Source: Bacteroidetes bacterium QH_10_64_37 (GTDB lineage: Bacteria; Bacteroidota; Rhodothermia; Rhodothermales; Salinibacteraceae). From it: a DNA stretch of 23,452 bases. The notes beneath the pieces are model-generated. The model saw nothing but the letters and a program-made list of their open reading frames with translations, did not search any database and had not been told where the DNA came from. The translations under genes were made by a program, and so were the position numbers. Position 1 is the first letter of the stretch. Each line of letters begins with the position of its first letter. This document shows, one piece after another, positions 9,531-16,955 of the stretch. Location: contig PXSZ01000037.1 in the NCBI GenBank assembly GCA_003023105.1, positions 1-23,452 on the forward strand, in the 5' to 3' direction.

Positions 9531-10762
9531 TGCGGAGCCGGGCATCGCGGTTGTACTTCGCTCGCTATCGACGTACGTCTTCACTTGTGGAACCGAACCA
9601 GTCCTCCCGCGACCCCTCCGTCGAGACGGAACAAGAGCCGCCGACGGCACAGACCGCCGCTCCGCGTCAGTCCGCGACCGATCGCTACTGGCTGCACCTG
9701 CTCCTGTTTGTGCTCACCCTGGTGTCCACGGTCTACGTGGGGGCCGCGTGGTGGGCCAACCGGCCGCTCTATTACGCGGCGCACGACGAGACGGTCTCGC
9801 TCCTCTTCGTGACCGTCAATCAGGCGTGGCTCCTCGACGGCCTGCGCTACGCGATTCCCCTCCTCGCCTTCCTCACGGTGCACGAGTTTGGGCACTACTT
9901 TGCGGCGCGGTATCACGACGTGCGCACGTCGCTCCCGTACTACATCCCGTTCCCGTTCAACGGCATCGGCAACTTCGGGGCGGTCATCAGCATTCGGCAG
10001 CGCATCCCGAGCACGCGCTCGCTCTTCGATATCGGCGTGGCCGGGCCGCTGGCGGGCTTCGTGGTGGCGCTGGGGGCCCTCCTCTACGGCTTCGCCACGT
10101 TGCCGCCGCCCGAATACCTGCTCGACCTGCCGGGCCATGAGGCGGTGAAGGAGCACATTCGGCAGTACGGCACCTTCCCCGATACGCCGCCCGAGACGGG
10201 CGAAGGGACGTTCATCCTGGTGGTGGGAAGCACGCCCCTCTACTGGTTCCTGTCGCAGTTTTTTGCGAACGTGCCGCCGATGTACGAGATGTACCACTAC
10301 CCGGTCCACGTGCTCTACGCGCTGCTGGGCGACAAATGGCACCGCCGCTTCGCGCAGGCTTTCGTGTTCGTGCTGCTGTGGTCGGGGGGCATCGGGTTTA
10401 TGGACGAGACGCGCCGGGCGCTGTACGACATGGGGCCCTGGTTGGGCCGCTCCTCGTGGATCCTCCTGGCGGCCATCTACTATGGGTACCTGTACAAAAT
10501 CTTCGGCGGAACCTCGCGGCGCACCCTGTTCGGATTGGTCGGACTCCTGGGCGGCGTGGCCGGGGCAATCACGCTTGGGGGGACCGGGCTCGGCTGGACC
10601 GGCTGGCTGGTGTGGAGCCTCCTGATCATCTTTCTCGTGCAGGTCAAACACCCACCGGTGATGCAGACCCAGCGGCTCACCCCCACGCAGCGGGTCCTGG
10701 GCTATGTGGCCATTGCCATCTTTATTCTCTGCTTTAGCCTGCAGCCCCTGAGCACGCTGTGA
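9530..10762 (+). CDS. Site-2 protease (M50) family membrane protein, probably lacking the third zinc ligand
   Basis: The 410-residue polytopic protein has HEFGH at 118-122, the HExxH zinc and catalytic motif of site-2 proteases. It sits in a hydrophobic helix and is followed by PYYIPFPFNGIGNFGAVI and the GVAGPLAGFVVALGALLYGF segment usual in Bacteroidota homologues. These homologues then run from a YHYP segment through a membrane helix ending NLLPxGQLDGGHVLYxLLG. Here Met-Tyr-His-Tyr-Pro-Val (254-259) is joined directly to HVLYALLGDKWH (260-271), so the helix and the LDGG motif that gives the third zinc ligand appear to be missing in frame. Cleavage activity is therefore doubtful. The N-terminal 50 residues are polar; a later start is possible, but the one-base overlap with the aminotransferase favours 9530. 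The substrate is unknown. The deletion is inferred from family memory, not an alignment. Confidence 0.85.
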   Translation: MRSRASRLYFARYRRTSSLVEPNQSSRDPSVETEQEPPTAQTAAPRQSATDRYWLHLLLFVLTLVSTVYVGAAWWANRPLYYAAHDETVSLLFVTVNQAWLLDGLRYAIPLLAFLTVHEFGHYFAARYHDVRTSLPYYIPFPFNGIGNFGAVISIRQRIPSTRSLFDIGVAGPLAGFVVALGALLYGFATLPPPEYLLDLPGHEAVKEHIRQYGTFPDTPPETGEGTFILVVGSTPLYWFLSQFFANVPPMYEMYHYPVHVLYALLGDKWHRRFAQAFVFVLLWSGGIGFMDETRRALYDMGPWLGRSSWILLAAIYYGYLYKIFGGTSRRTLFGLVGLLGGVAGAITLGGTGLGWTGWLVWSLLIIFLVQVKHPPVMQTQRLTPTQRVLGYVAIAIFILCFSLQPLSTL

Positions 10763-10819
10763 CGTTATGCGTTGAGGGGTTTGTGTTGAGAACTGGGGAT
10801 TGGGTGTTGTGGGGAAAGA
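10763..10819 (+). repeat. G/T-rich heptad array after the M50 gene
   Basis: Directly after the stop at 10762 the sequence can be written in 7-base rows from 10771: gttgagg, ggtttgt, gttgaga, actgggg, attgggt, gttgtgg, ggaaaga. T in the second and third columns and G-rich last columns recur. Only one orientation is seen. It occupies about half of the 98-base gap before the lipoprotein gene. Confidence 0.5.
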
Positions 10820-10860
10820 AGGGCGTGAGCGGAATTCTGTTTGTCTGAACCGTGCCTCTG

Positions 10861-11364
10861 ATGCGGATCCCATTCTCGTCCATTTTGGGGCGCCTCCTGG
10901 GGGCGGTGCTGCTCGGTGTGAGCCTGGGGCTGCTGGGGTGTGATACGGTGCCGGCTCCGGACCGCAATCAACAGCCACCCTCGGTCACGGCCCTCCAGGT
11001 GGTGCCCGACAGCATCCACCAGTCGAACCTGCCGCCCGATCAGGTGCAGGACTCTACGGTCCAGGATTCGCTAAATCTTTCAGCGCGGGCGACCGACCCG
11101 GACGGAGCGGTGGTGCGTGTCGTGTTTGTGCTCGAACCGTCGTCGAACCCGCGGGGCACGATTTCGGGTTCACTTTCCCCTGTAGAACCTCCCCTGTACG
11201 GCGGGGAGCTCCCGCTCTCGTTGCCTCTCGTCAATGAAATTTATACCATCCGGGTCTTTGCCGTAGACGACGACAGCCTCGCGAGCAACCGGGTGACGGG
11301 GCAGTTGCGGTTCGTCCCGACGGACTCGTCGGACACAGCGAGCGCCCTCACACTGTCAGAATGA
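10861..11364 (+). CDS. Secreted lipoprotein with an immunoglobulin-like domain
   Basis: The 167-residue product begins with a basic and hydrophobic signal (MRIPFSSILGRLLGAVLLGV) and a lipobox LLGC, making Cys27 the likely lipidated residue after signal peptidase II cleavage. The mature part opens with a Pro/Gln linker. It then has one domain with SLNLSARATDPDGAVVRVVFVL, LPLVNEIYTIRVFAVDDDSLAS and NRVTGQLRFV, the strand pattern and acidic DPDG/DDD turns of cadherin- or Ig-like folds. No enzyme motif is seen. A GTG at 10852 is in frame three codons upstream, but the ATG at 10861 is preferred. Its TGA overlaps the next ATG (ATGA at 11361-11364). With the next two genes it forms an envelope cluster; a surface or scaffold role is inferred. 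Confidence 0.8.
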   Translation: MRIPFSSILGRLLGAVLLGVSLGLLGCDTVPAPDRNQQPPSVTALQVVPDSIHQSNLPPDQVQDSTVQDSLNLSARATDPDGAVVRVVFVLEPSSNPRGTISGSLSPVEPPLYGGELPLSLPLVNEIYTIRVFAVDDDSLASNRVTGQLRFVPTDSSDTASALTLSE

Positions 11365-12995
11365 GTCTGTCCAGACGGCCGATGCGGCGACTTTTCGTGT
11401 GTCTTTTCGTGCTGGGGACGGTGGCGGCGCCGGCGAGGGGACAGGAGGCGTCTCCACGCCTGCAGGATCTTCGCCCGATCACTGGACTTGCGAGCAATAC
11501 GGTTCAGGAGCTTTCGGCGGCCGGGGATTCGCTCTGGATGGGACCCCTGCTCACGGTGTACGTGGAAGAAAAGAATCAACTCTTCCGGCCCGATGGTCCG
11601 GTGGTCCAGCGTCGGCTCATCGACGGGAGCAACGTCGTCCTCTCGCTGGCCACCGAGAGCGAATCGGCGGCACAGTCCACCGTCTGGGCGGGCCTTGCCT
11701 TCGACGCGGGGGGCGATGCGATTGGGGCGGGCGGATTTCTGGTGTCTACCGACGGGGGGCAGTCGTTCGAAGAGCGGCCCGTCCCACTCGATGATCCGGG
11801 CGACACGACGGTGGCCTACGGCGAATCCACGCTCCCGGCGGTGCCCATCACGCAACAGGCCGGCAGTGCGCCCCGCGACATCGCCCTCGGGGGGGGTGGG
11901 GACACCGTGTGGATCGCCGGGTCCCGAAGTGGGCTCCGGCGCTGGACGGAGCAAGACTCGACGCGGATCGTGCTTCCGCCCGACACGAGCACCCGCATCG
12001 AGCCGTCTGAGTCGTACGACTTTCTCGTGGCCCCGCCCCTCGACGACGGCCGCGGCTTCCAGAACTACCGGTCGCTCAGCGTGCTGGTGGACGAGACGGG
12101 TACGGTGTGGGCCGGGACGGTGGCCGGACTCAACCGATCGACCCCGGGCGACGCGGGGCCGAACGGGGACCGCGCCTGGCGGCTCTTTCGCCCGGATGGG
12201 ACCCCGAACAGCCTGACCGGGCAGATTGTGTTTGAACTGGCCGAGCAGCCCCGCCCCAACGGGCGCAATCCGATCTGGATGGCCACCCTGCGAGCCGACA
12301 CGGGAGGGCCACTCCAGCGCACCGGGATCACCATGACGCCCGACGGGGGAAAGACCTTTCGGCAACCCCTCATCGGCGAGCAGGTCAACGGACTGGCCGC
12401 GCGGCGGAGCCGCGTCTACGCCGCCGCCGAGTCGGGGCTCTTCGTGTCCGGCGACCAGGGAGAAACGTGGCGCGGCATCGAGGAGGTGGCGCTTCAGGAT
12501 GAGGATCAGGTGCTGCCGGGCGGGATGACAGCGCGGGCCGTGGAGGTGACGCCCTCTGCGCTCTGGGTGGGCACGACGGAGGGACTGCTTCGCCTGGATC
12601 GGGCGCAGGAGCCTCGCTTGCTGCCCGGCAACGCCGGTGCGCCCGCTCCCCAATGGCAGCTGTTCCGAACCGAGGTGCCCGTCAACCCCGAGGAGCCCAC
12701 CGAGCAGGTGCCGGACGTGAAGACGTACGCCTATCCGAACCCGTTCATTCCCTCGCGGGACGAGGTGGTGCGGATCGCGTACGAGGTGCCGGAGCCGCAG
12801 ACGGTGGAGGTGACCATCTACGACTTCGGCATGAACCGCGTGCGCACCCTCCGCGAAGAGGAGTCCGCCGGTCGGCAGGAAATGGTGTGGGACGGAACCG
12901 GCGCGTCGGGCCTCCGCCTGCCGACGGGCACGTACCTATACACGGTTGAGCTGAGGGGCACGACGGCGCGGGGAAAAATCCTCCTTTCGAACTGA
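11361..12995 (+). CDS. Secreted beta-propeller protein with FlgD-like/type IX-like C-terminal domain
   Basis: The 544-residue product starts with a signal peptide ending near APARGQ (residue 28). The body has the WxG and Asp-box pattern of a sortilin/BNR-like or two-component-regulator propeller: STDGGQSF (129-136), TPDGGKTF (326-333), SGDQGETW (363-370), with intervening VWAGTVAGLNRS and LWVGTTEGLLRLD blades. From Tyr458 (YPNPFIPSRDEVVRIAYEV) to the end there is a FlgD-like Ig domain with VTIYDFGMNRVRTL, MVWDGTGASGLRLPTGTYLY and a final GKILLSN. This closely resembles type IX secretion sorting domains and the C-terminus of PorZ-type proteins. It is coupled by ATGA to the lipoprotein gene and lies 54 bases before a PorV-like gene, which supports export or assembly at the outer membrane. 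The ligand or function is not visible. Confidence 0.85.
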   Translation: MSLSRRPMRRLFVCLFVLGTVAAPARGQEASPRLQDLRPITGLASNTVQELSAAGDSLWMGPLLTVYVEEKNQLFRPDGPVVQRRLIDGSNVVLSLATESESAAQSTVWAGLAFDAGGDAIGAGGFLVSTDGGQSFEERPVPLDDPGDTTVAYGESTLPAVPITQQAGSAPRDIALGGGGDTVWIAGSRSGLRRWTEQDSTRIVLPPDTSTRIEPSESYDFLVAPPLDDGRGFQNYRSLSVLVDETGTVWAGTVAGLNRSTPGDAGPNGDRAWRLFRPDGTPNSLTGQIVFELAEQPRPNGRNPIWMATLRADTGGPLQRTGITMTPDGGKTFRQPLIGEQVNGLAARRSRVYAAAESGLFVSGDQGETWRGIEEVALQDEDQVLPGGMTARAVEVTPSALWVGTTEGLLRLDRAQEPRLLPGNAGAPAPQWQLFRTEVPVNPEEPTEQVPDVKTYAYPNPFIPSRDEVVRIAYEVPEPQTVEVTIYDFGMNRVRTLREEESAGRQEMVWDGTGASGLRLPTGTYLYTVELRGTTARGKILLSN

Positions 12996-13049
12996 CCGTT
13001 TCGCCTCCGGAGGGGGCGCGGAATTTCTCCTATTGCTGTCCGCTGCTTC

Positions 13050-14117
13050 ATGCATGCTTCGCTGATTGCGCCGCTGCTCAAGCGTTTGGGTCGCTCGGCG
13101 CTGCTGGTCCTGCTCCTGGGGATGGGCCTGGTGAGAGGAGCGCCGTCGCCGGTGCTTGGGCAGGACACCGGGACGGGGGCGTTCTCACGGCTCGGGTTTG
13201 GGGCGCGGGGCATGGCGCTGGGCAACGCGCTCGTGGCCGATCCCTCTGCGGACGTGAGTCCCCACTACAACCCGGCGCTCCTGCCGTCGGCCTCCGGCCA
13301 GCGGGTCTCGGCCTCCGCCGCCCTGCTGTCGTTCGACCGCAAGCTGCAGTTTCTCGAGTTCACGACGCCCATAGGGCCCACGGCGGGAATTGGGCTCAGT
13401 CTTATCCACGCGGGCGTCGGCAACATTGACGGCCGCAACGCCGACGGCGCCCACACCGAAACCCTGTCGACCGATGAGTTTGCTCTGTCCCTCGCGTTCG
13501 GCAACCGCTTTGCGGACTGGTTCGCGGTGGGCACGGCCCTCACGCTTTACCAGTCCGACCTCGTGCCCGAGGTGAACCCGGTGCGGGGCTTTGGGGTCGA
13601 CCTTGGGGTGAGCGTGCAGGCCACCGACCGGCTGTCCATAGCCGCCGCCGTCAACGACCTGCTGGCCAAGTACGAGTGGGACACCTCGGCGGTCGGCGGG
13701 GGCAGTCACACGGATCGGTTTCCGGTGCGCCTCCGCTTCGGAGCGGGCTATTCCCTGCTCGGGGAGCGGCTGCGCCTCCTGGCCGAGATCGAGTCCCACT
13801 ACACGTCCCGGGAGCGACGCGTTTCCGATTTTCTCGTCACGTCCGGCGGCCCGCAGGCGCAGACTCGCACGGAGTCCTTTCTCCTCCACGACCTGCGGGG
13901 CCGTGTGGGGGCGTCGTTCCGGGCCGTCGACATTCTCGAACTCCGGGCTGGGCTCGACCGCATTGGGGTGCGCGACGTGAGTGGCCTCCGCCCCAGCGCC
14001 GGGTTTGGGGTGCGGCAGTCGATCGGCGACCTGGACCTCCGGATCCACTACACGGCCACGCTCGAGCCGTACGTGCGGACGGTGATGAATACGGGGACCG
14101 TGGAGCTCTTCTTGTGA
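13050..14117 (+). CDS. PorV/PorQ-like outer-membrane beta-barrel protein
   Basis: The 355-residue product has a signal peptide (hydrophobic core 16-30, likely cleavage near PVLGQ at 38). The family signature FSRLGFGARGMALGNA follows at 45-60, then DVSPHYNPALLPS (68-80). The rest alternates short amphipathic strands and turns, as in FadL-superfamily barrels such as PorV and PorQ, with several recognisable strands (LRFGAGYSLLGERLRLLAEIE, LRGRVGASFRAVDILELRAGL). It ends in VELFL. PorV is the shuttle that carries type IX cargo to the sortase-like PorU. Here the gene follows a protein with a sorting-like C-terminal domain, so a related job is plausible, but no other type IX core genes are present in the window. 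Distinguishing PorV from other UPF0164-type barrels needs alignment. Confidence 0.82.
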   Translation: MHASLIAPLLKRLGRSALLVLLLGMGLVRGAPSPVLGQDTGTGAFSRLGFGARGMALGNALVADPSADVSPHYNPALLPSASGQRVSASAALLSFDRKLQFLEFTTPIGPTAGIGLSLIHAGVGNIDGRNADGAHTETLSTDEFALSLAFGNRFADWFAVGTALTLYQSDLVPEVNPVRGFGVDLGVSVQATDRLSIAAAVNDLLAKYEWDTSAVGGGSHTDRFPVRLRFGAGYSLLGERLRLLAEIESHYTSRERRVSDFLVTSGGPQAQTRTESFLLHDLRGRVGASFRAVDILELRAGLDRIGVRDVSGLRPSAGFGVRQSIGDLDLRIHYTATLEPYVRTVMNTGTVELFL

Positions 14118-14153
14118 CGCGGGGGGAGGGGAGAACGGAGAGGGGCGAGCGCC

Positions 14154-14225
14154 CTACCGAACGATTGTCATCCGTCGCGTCTCGGTGCGGCCGGCAGCGC
14201 GGAATTGCAGCAGGTACGCGCCGCT
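14154..14225 (-). pseudogene. Orphan C-terminal tail of a type IX-like sorting domain
   Basis: On the minus strand, 23 codons ending at a TAG (14154-14156) read SGAYLLQFRAAG, then RTETRRMTIVR. This is the standard last strand pair of Bacteroidota C-terminal sorting domains (SGxYxLRL... followed by xxKxxxIxR). Upstream on the same strand the frame becomes Cys/Arg-rich and meaningless and then runs into the 3' end of the CPBP gene at 14276, so the body of the protein is gone. It is a deletion remnant of a cell-surface protein gene that was once beside the PorV-like gene. The call rests on a short match. Confidence 0.5.
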
Positions 14226-14275
14226 GCGAGAACAGCATCGTTGGCGATGGAGACGGGAGATCCACTTCGCTCTTC

Positions 14276-15124
14276 TTATCCCCCAATTTGACCGAGCAGG
14301 TCGAAAAAGGCATCGAGGCCGGTGCCCGACACGCCGGTGCGTATGCGCAGGGTGCACCACAGGTCGAGTAGCATCATCTGCGCGGCGTGGATGGGGACGG
14401 CGATCCAGAAGGACCGGCAGCGCCAGACGAGCGCCCCCAGCGCAATGCCGCCCACGACCGAGAGGAGCGCTTCCGGCCACGGCTTTGTGACGTGCAGGGC
14501 GGCGAAGGGGAGCGCCTGCACGAAAATGGCGTGGACGCCGAAGGCCGGCGCCGTGCCGAACAGCACGAACCCGCGCCACAGGTATTCCCACCCGATCCAG
14601 TAAAACAGGAAGAGCGCCTCGTAGAGCAGGAAGACGGTCCAGTCCCGAGCGGCGGGCTGGTAGTGCGGGTACTGTTGCTGGAAGGCGGCGCCGTCGGAGA
14701 GGACCCACGTGCCCACCGCCACAATGGGCAGGTACAGGGCCGCAACGACCGTTGCGAATCGCCACGCCCCGAGGCCCAGCCCCATCTCAGCGGCGTCGTT
14801 CGCAAAGAGGGCTCGCAGGGCGAGGGCCGGCACCACGAAGCCGAGCAGGCCCTGCATGCCAAACCACCAGCCCCAACTGCCGAGCCCGCGCCAGCCCCGA
14901 GAGCCTTCGGGGAGGGCCGAGGCGAGGTGGCGGCGAAAGAGGTCCCGGTCGCCGAGGATAAACTGCAGGACGACGAGCAGCGCCGCGAACGCGAGGACGA
15001 ACGTCGTCTGCCGGTCGAGCGCCGTGGCGGCGCGGCGGAGGCGAGCCCATTCGGCCCAAAGGCGGGCGACGAGCGCATTCAGCATTCCGGACGAAGCGTT
15101 TCTACCGACGAAATCAAACCCCAT
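14276..15124 (-). CDS. CPBP (CAAX protease/bacteriocin-processing) family membrane protein
   Basis: The 282-residue protein has about seven to eight hydrophobic segments and the CPBP (Abi/Rce1-like) core. Motif 1 is GWEYLWRGFVLFG with Glu180 and Arg184, motif 2 is FAALHVTKPWPEAL with His211, and motif 3 is IAVPIHAAQMML with His246. In the usual EExxxR motif the first Glu is the catalytic one; here that position is Trp179 and only the second Glu remains. This variation may mark a subgroup or a loss of activity. An internal ATG at 15085 (MLNALVARLWAEW) is an equally good start, and the first 13 residues are not conserved-looking. It faces the PorV-like gene tail to tail, with a relic between. 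A substrate cannot be predicted. Confidence 0.85.
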   Translation of the reverse strand: MGFDFVGRNASSGMLNALVARLWAEWARLRRAATALDRQTTFVLAFAALLVVLQFILGDRDLFRRHLASALPEGSRGWRGLGSWGWWFGMQGLLGFVVPALALRALFANDAAEMGLGLGAWRFATVVAALYLPIVAVGTWVLSDGAAFQQQYPHYQPAARDWTVFLLYEALFLFYWIGWEYLWRGFVLFGTAPAFGVHAIFVQALPFAALHVTKPWPEALLSVVGGIALGALVWRCRSFWIAVPIHAAQMMLLDLWCTLRIRTGVSGTGLDAFFDLLGQIGG

Positions 15125-15505
15125 CGGGACGCACGGCAGGGTTCGGTGGGGGTTCCACGTCTGAACATGTCCCCATGTATGAGAGCACTCCCTTCTACGG
15201 GACAGGAACTTCCCCGAAACTGTCCACCGTTGAGCGTTCCTTCACGTCCCGGCGAACCGGCCCTCCCTGCCGACATTTTGATTCAGAAACAGCGTGGCAG
15301 GGATCGAGCTCCGTCGCGAAGGGTACTCTCAAAAATCGCCGTGACGCCCCTCTGCTCGGGGGAGCGCGAAACATCTTGTGCTCCGAACGACAATACGGCG
15401 TGACGTTTGCCCGAATTCTCGCGGCCATGCTTGCGGTCTCCGGAGGGCCGATCTCAGGCCCGACCGTCCGGTTTTTCTCTCCACTGAGTCGTGCCCAGAT
15501 TGTCT
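15125..15505. other. Divergent intergenic region between the CPBP and glycosyltransferase genes
   Basis: About 380 bases separate the divergent starts. Several short open frames cross it on both strands, but none has a recognisable sequence or codon pattern. The right end holds a hairpin with a T tract at 15441-15476. No convincing -35/-10 pair was found for either gene, although the region should contain both promoters. An in-frame GTG (15491) and TTG (15500) precede the chosen glycosyltransferase start. Confidence 0.35.
15441..15476 (+). terminator. Terminator-like hairpin just upstream of the glycosyltransferase gene
   Basis: The sequence gggcc (15445-15449) pairs with ggccc (15457-15461) across a 7-base loop. 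Outer cgga (15441-15444) can pair with tccg (15467-15470) if gaccg is bulged. GTTTTTCTCT follows from 15471. It lies about 30 bases before the likely start codon, where it could act as a leader attenuator or end an upstream transcript. The core stem is only 5 bp, so this is tentative. Confidence 0.3.
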
Positions 15506-16735
15506 ATGCACGTTGCCGGCTCCCACGTTGCAAATCGCCCCCGGAAGCGCGTTGCGCTGTTCGCCGGTGCGTACAATCACATCGCCGACGGCGTTGCCCT
15601 GACGCTCAACCGTCTGGTCGATTACCTCGAACGCCGGGACATTCCCGCTCGCGTGTTCGCCCCGACGGGCGACGACCCGGCCCTCGACCATGCCGGAACC
15701 CTGATCCCGGTGCCGTCCATTCCGTTTCCGGGCCGCTCCGAGTATCGGTGCTCCCTCGGCCTCACGTCGTCGGTGCAGGAGGAACTGGAGGCGTTTGAGC
15801 CGACCCTCCTCCAGATCTCCACGCCCGATCTGCTCGGGTTCCAGGCCCTGCGCTTCGGCCGAGCCGCCGGCATCCCGGTTGCGGGGACCTACCACACGCA
15901 CTTTGCGTCCTACCTGAAGTACTATCATCTGGGTCTGCTGGAACCGGTCGTCTGGCGCTACCTGCGCCACTTCTATCAGCGGTGCGACCACGTCTACGTC
16001 CCGACGACGACCATGAAGGACATTCTTCGGAGCTACGGCATCGAGGAGGGCCTCCGGCTCTGGCAGCGCGGCATCGATTCCGACCGGTTCAATCCCGGCC
16101 ATCGCTCCGCGTCGTGGCGACGCGCGCACGGCCTGGATACGGACGAGGTCGTCGTGGCCTTTGTCAGTCGGCTCGTCTGGGAGAAGGGGCTCGACACGTA
16201 CGCCGAGGTCATCGAGCGCCTGGAGCATCAGGGCGTGCCCCACCGGAGCCTCATTGTGGGCGACGGTCCCGCTCGGGAGGAACTGGAGGCCCGGCTCCCC
16301 CACACGACGTTTACCGGCTTTCTGCACGGCGAGGCGCTCTCCCGCGCCTACGCCTCGGCCGACGTGTTTCTCTTTCCGAGCGACACGGAAACGTTTGGCA
16401 AGGTGACCCTCGAAGCCATGGCGTCGGGCCTCCCCACCGTCTGTGCCGACGCGGCGGGCAGCCGGGACCTCGTGGAAGAGGGAACGACAGGCTTCCTCTG
16501 CCCCCCGGACGATCCCGACGCGTTCACCGACCGCGTGCGCCGCCTCGTGCTCGATGCATCGCGTCGCCGCGAGATGGGAACGGCGGCGTACGAGCGGGCG
16601 CAGGGCTTTGCCCGGGACCGGATTCACGCCCGGCTCGTCCAGCACTACGATGAGCTCCTGCGCCCGGCGGACATCCCGGGAACGAAGGAACGGCCTCGCG
16701 ATCCCTCAGTCCGTTCAGATAACCCGGAAAACTAA
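15506..16735 (+). CDS. Glycosyltransferase family 4 (MgtA/PimB/SqdX-like)
   Basis: The 409-residue GT-B enzyme transfers a sugar from a nucleotide sugar with retention. The N-terminal acceptor domain shows RVALFAGAYNHIADGVALTLNRL and then VAGTYHTHFASYLKYYH. The hinge segment GLRLWQRGIDSDRFNP matches the RLWxRGvD motif of the MgtA/PimB/SqdX group, which glycosylates lipids such as diacylglycerol or phosphatidylinositol. The donor domain has VAFVSRLVWEKGLDTYAEVIERL, LIVGDGP and the EX7E motif (Glu295 and Glu303 in SDTETFGKVTLEAMASGLPTV). The ATG at 15506 is preferred to the GTG at 15491. No signal peptide is seen, so it should work at the inner face of the cytoplasmic membrane. A sulfotransferase and a flippase-like gene follow. 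The actual sugar and acceptor are not determinable here. Confidence 0.9.
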   Translation: MHVAGSHVANRPRKRVALFAGAYNHIADGVALTLNRLVDYLERRDIPARVFAPTGDDPALDHAGTLIPVPSIPFPGRSEYRCSLGLTSSVQEELEAFEPTLLQISTPDLLGFQALRFGRAAGIPVAGTYHTHFASYLKYYHLGLLEPVVWRYLRHFYQRCDHVYVPTTTMKDILRSYGIEEGLRLWQRGIDSDRFNPGHRSASWRRAHGLDTDEVVVAFVSRLVWEKGLDTYAEVIERLEHQGVPHRSLIVGDGPAREELEARLPHTTFTGFLHGEALSRAYASADVFLFPSDTETFGKVTLEAMASGLPTVCADAAGSRDLVEEGTTGFLCPPDDPDAFTDRVRRLVLDASRRREMGTAAYERAQGFARDRIHARLVQHYDELLRPADIPGTKERPRDPSVRSDNPEN

Positions 16736-16795
16736 GCCCAGTGCGATATCGAATACGAGGGTTCCGTGTGCGTTTTCGCGTCCTCCGTGGACGTG

Positions 16796-16817
16796 GGGAC
16801 GACGCGCACGTCGTCCC
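16796..16817 (+). terminator. Strong hairpin after the glycosyltransferase gene
   Basis: A perfect 9-bp stem, gggacgacg (16796-16804) with cgtcgtccc (16809-16817), closes a 4-base CGCA loop and lies about 60 bases past the stop at 16735. Only TTC follows, so it lacks a proper T tract. It may be a transcript 3' end stabiliser or a Rho-assisted terminator. Nothing else is recognised in the 220-base gap before the sulfotransferase. Confidence 0.4.
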
Positions 16818-16955
16818 TTCATCGGAGTATGGAGGCAAAACCAACGAACGGGCCGATAAAGCCGACGGCCTGAAAGATGCACGTTGATTTGCAGTAGACG
16901 GTGTGAGGCCGGCGCGAAACCACATCTGATCGGGCATTTTCTTTATTCCGCTGCC

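Noticed and set aside
13002..13018. Hairpin between the propeller and PorV-like genes as a terminator
   Set aside because: The stem is short with G-U pairs, there is no T tract, and the downstream gene follows on the same strand within 54 bases.
15195..15428. Small minus-strand ORF of 77 codons in the CPBP-GT4 gap
   Set aside because: It has no recognisable sequence or start context and looks like random open frame in GC-rich DNA.
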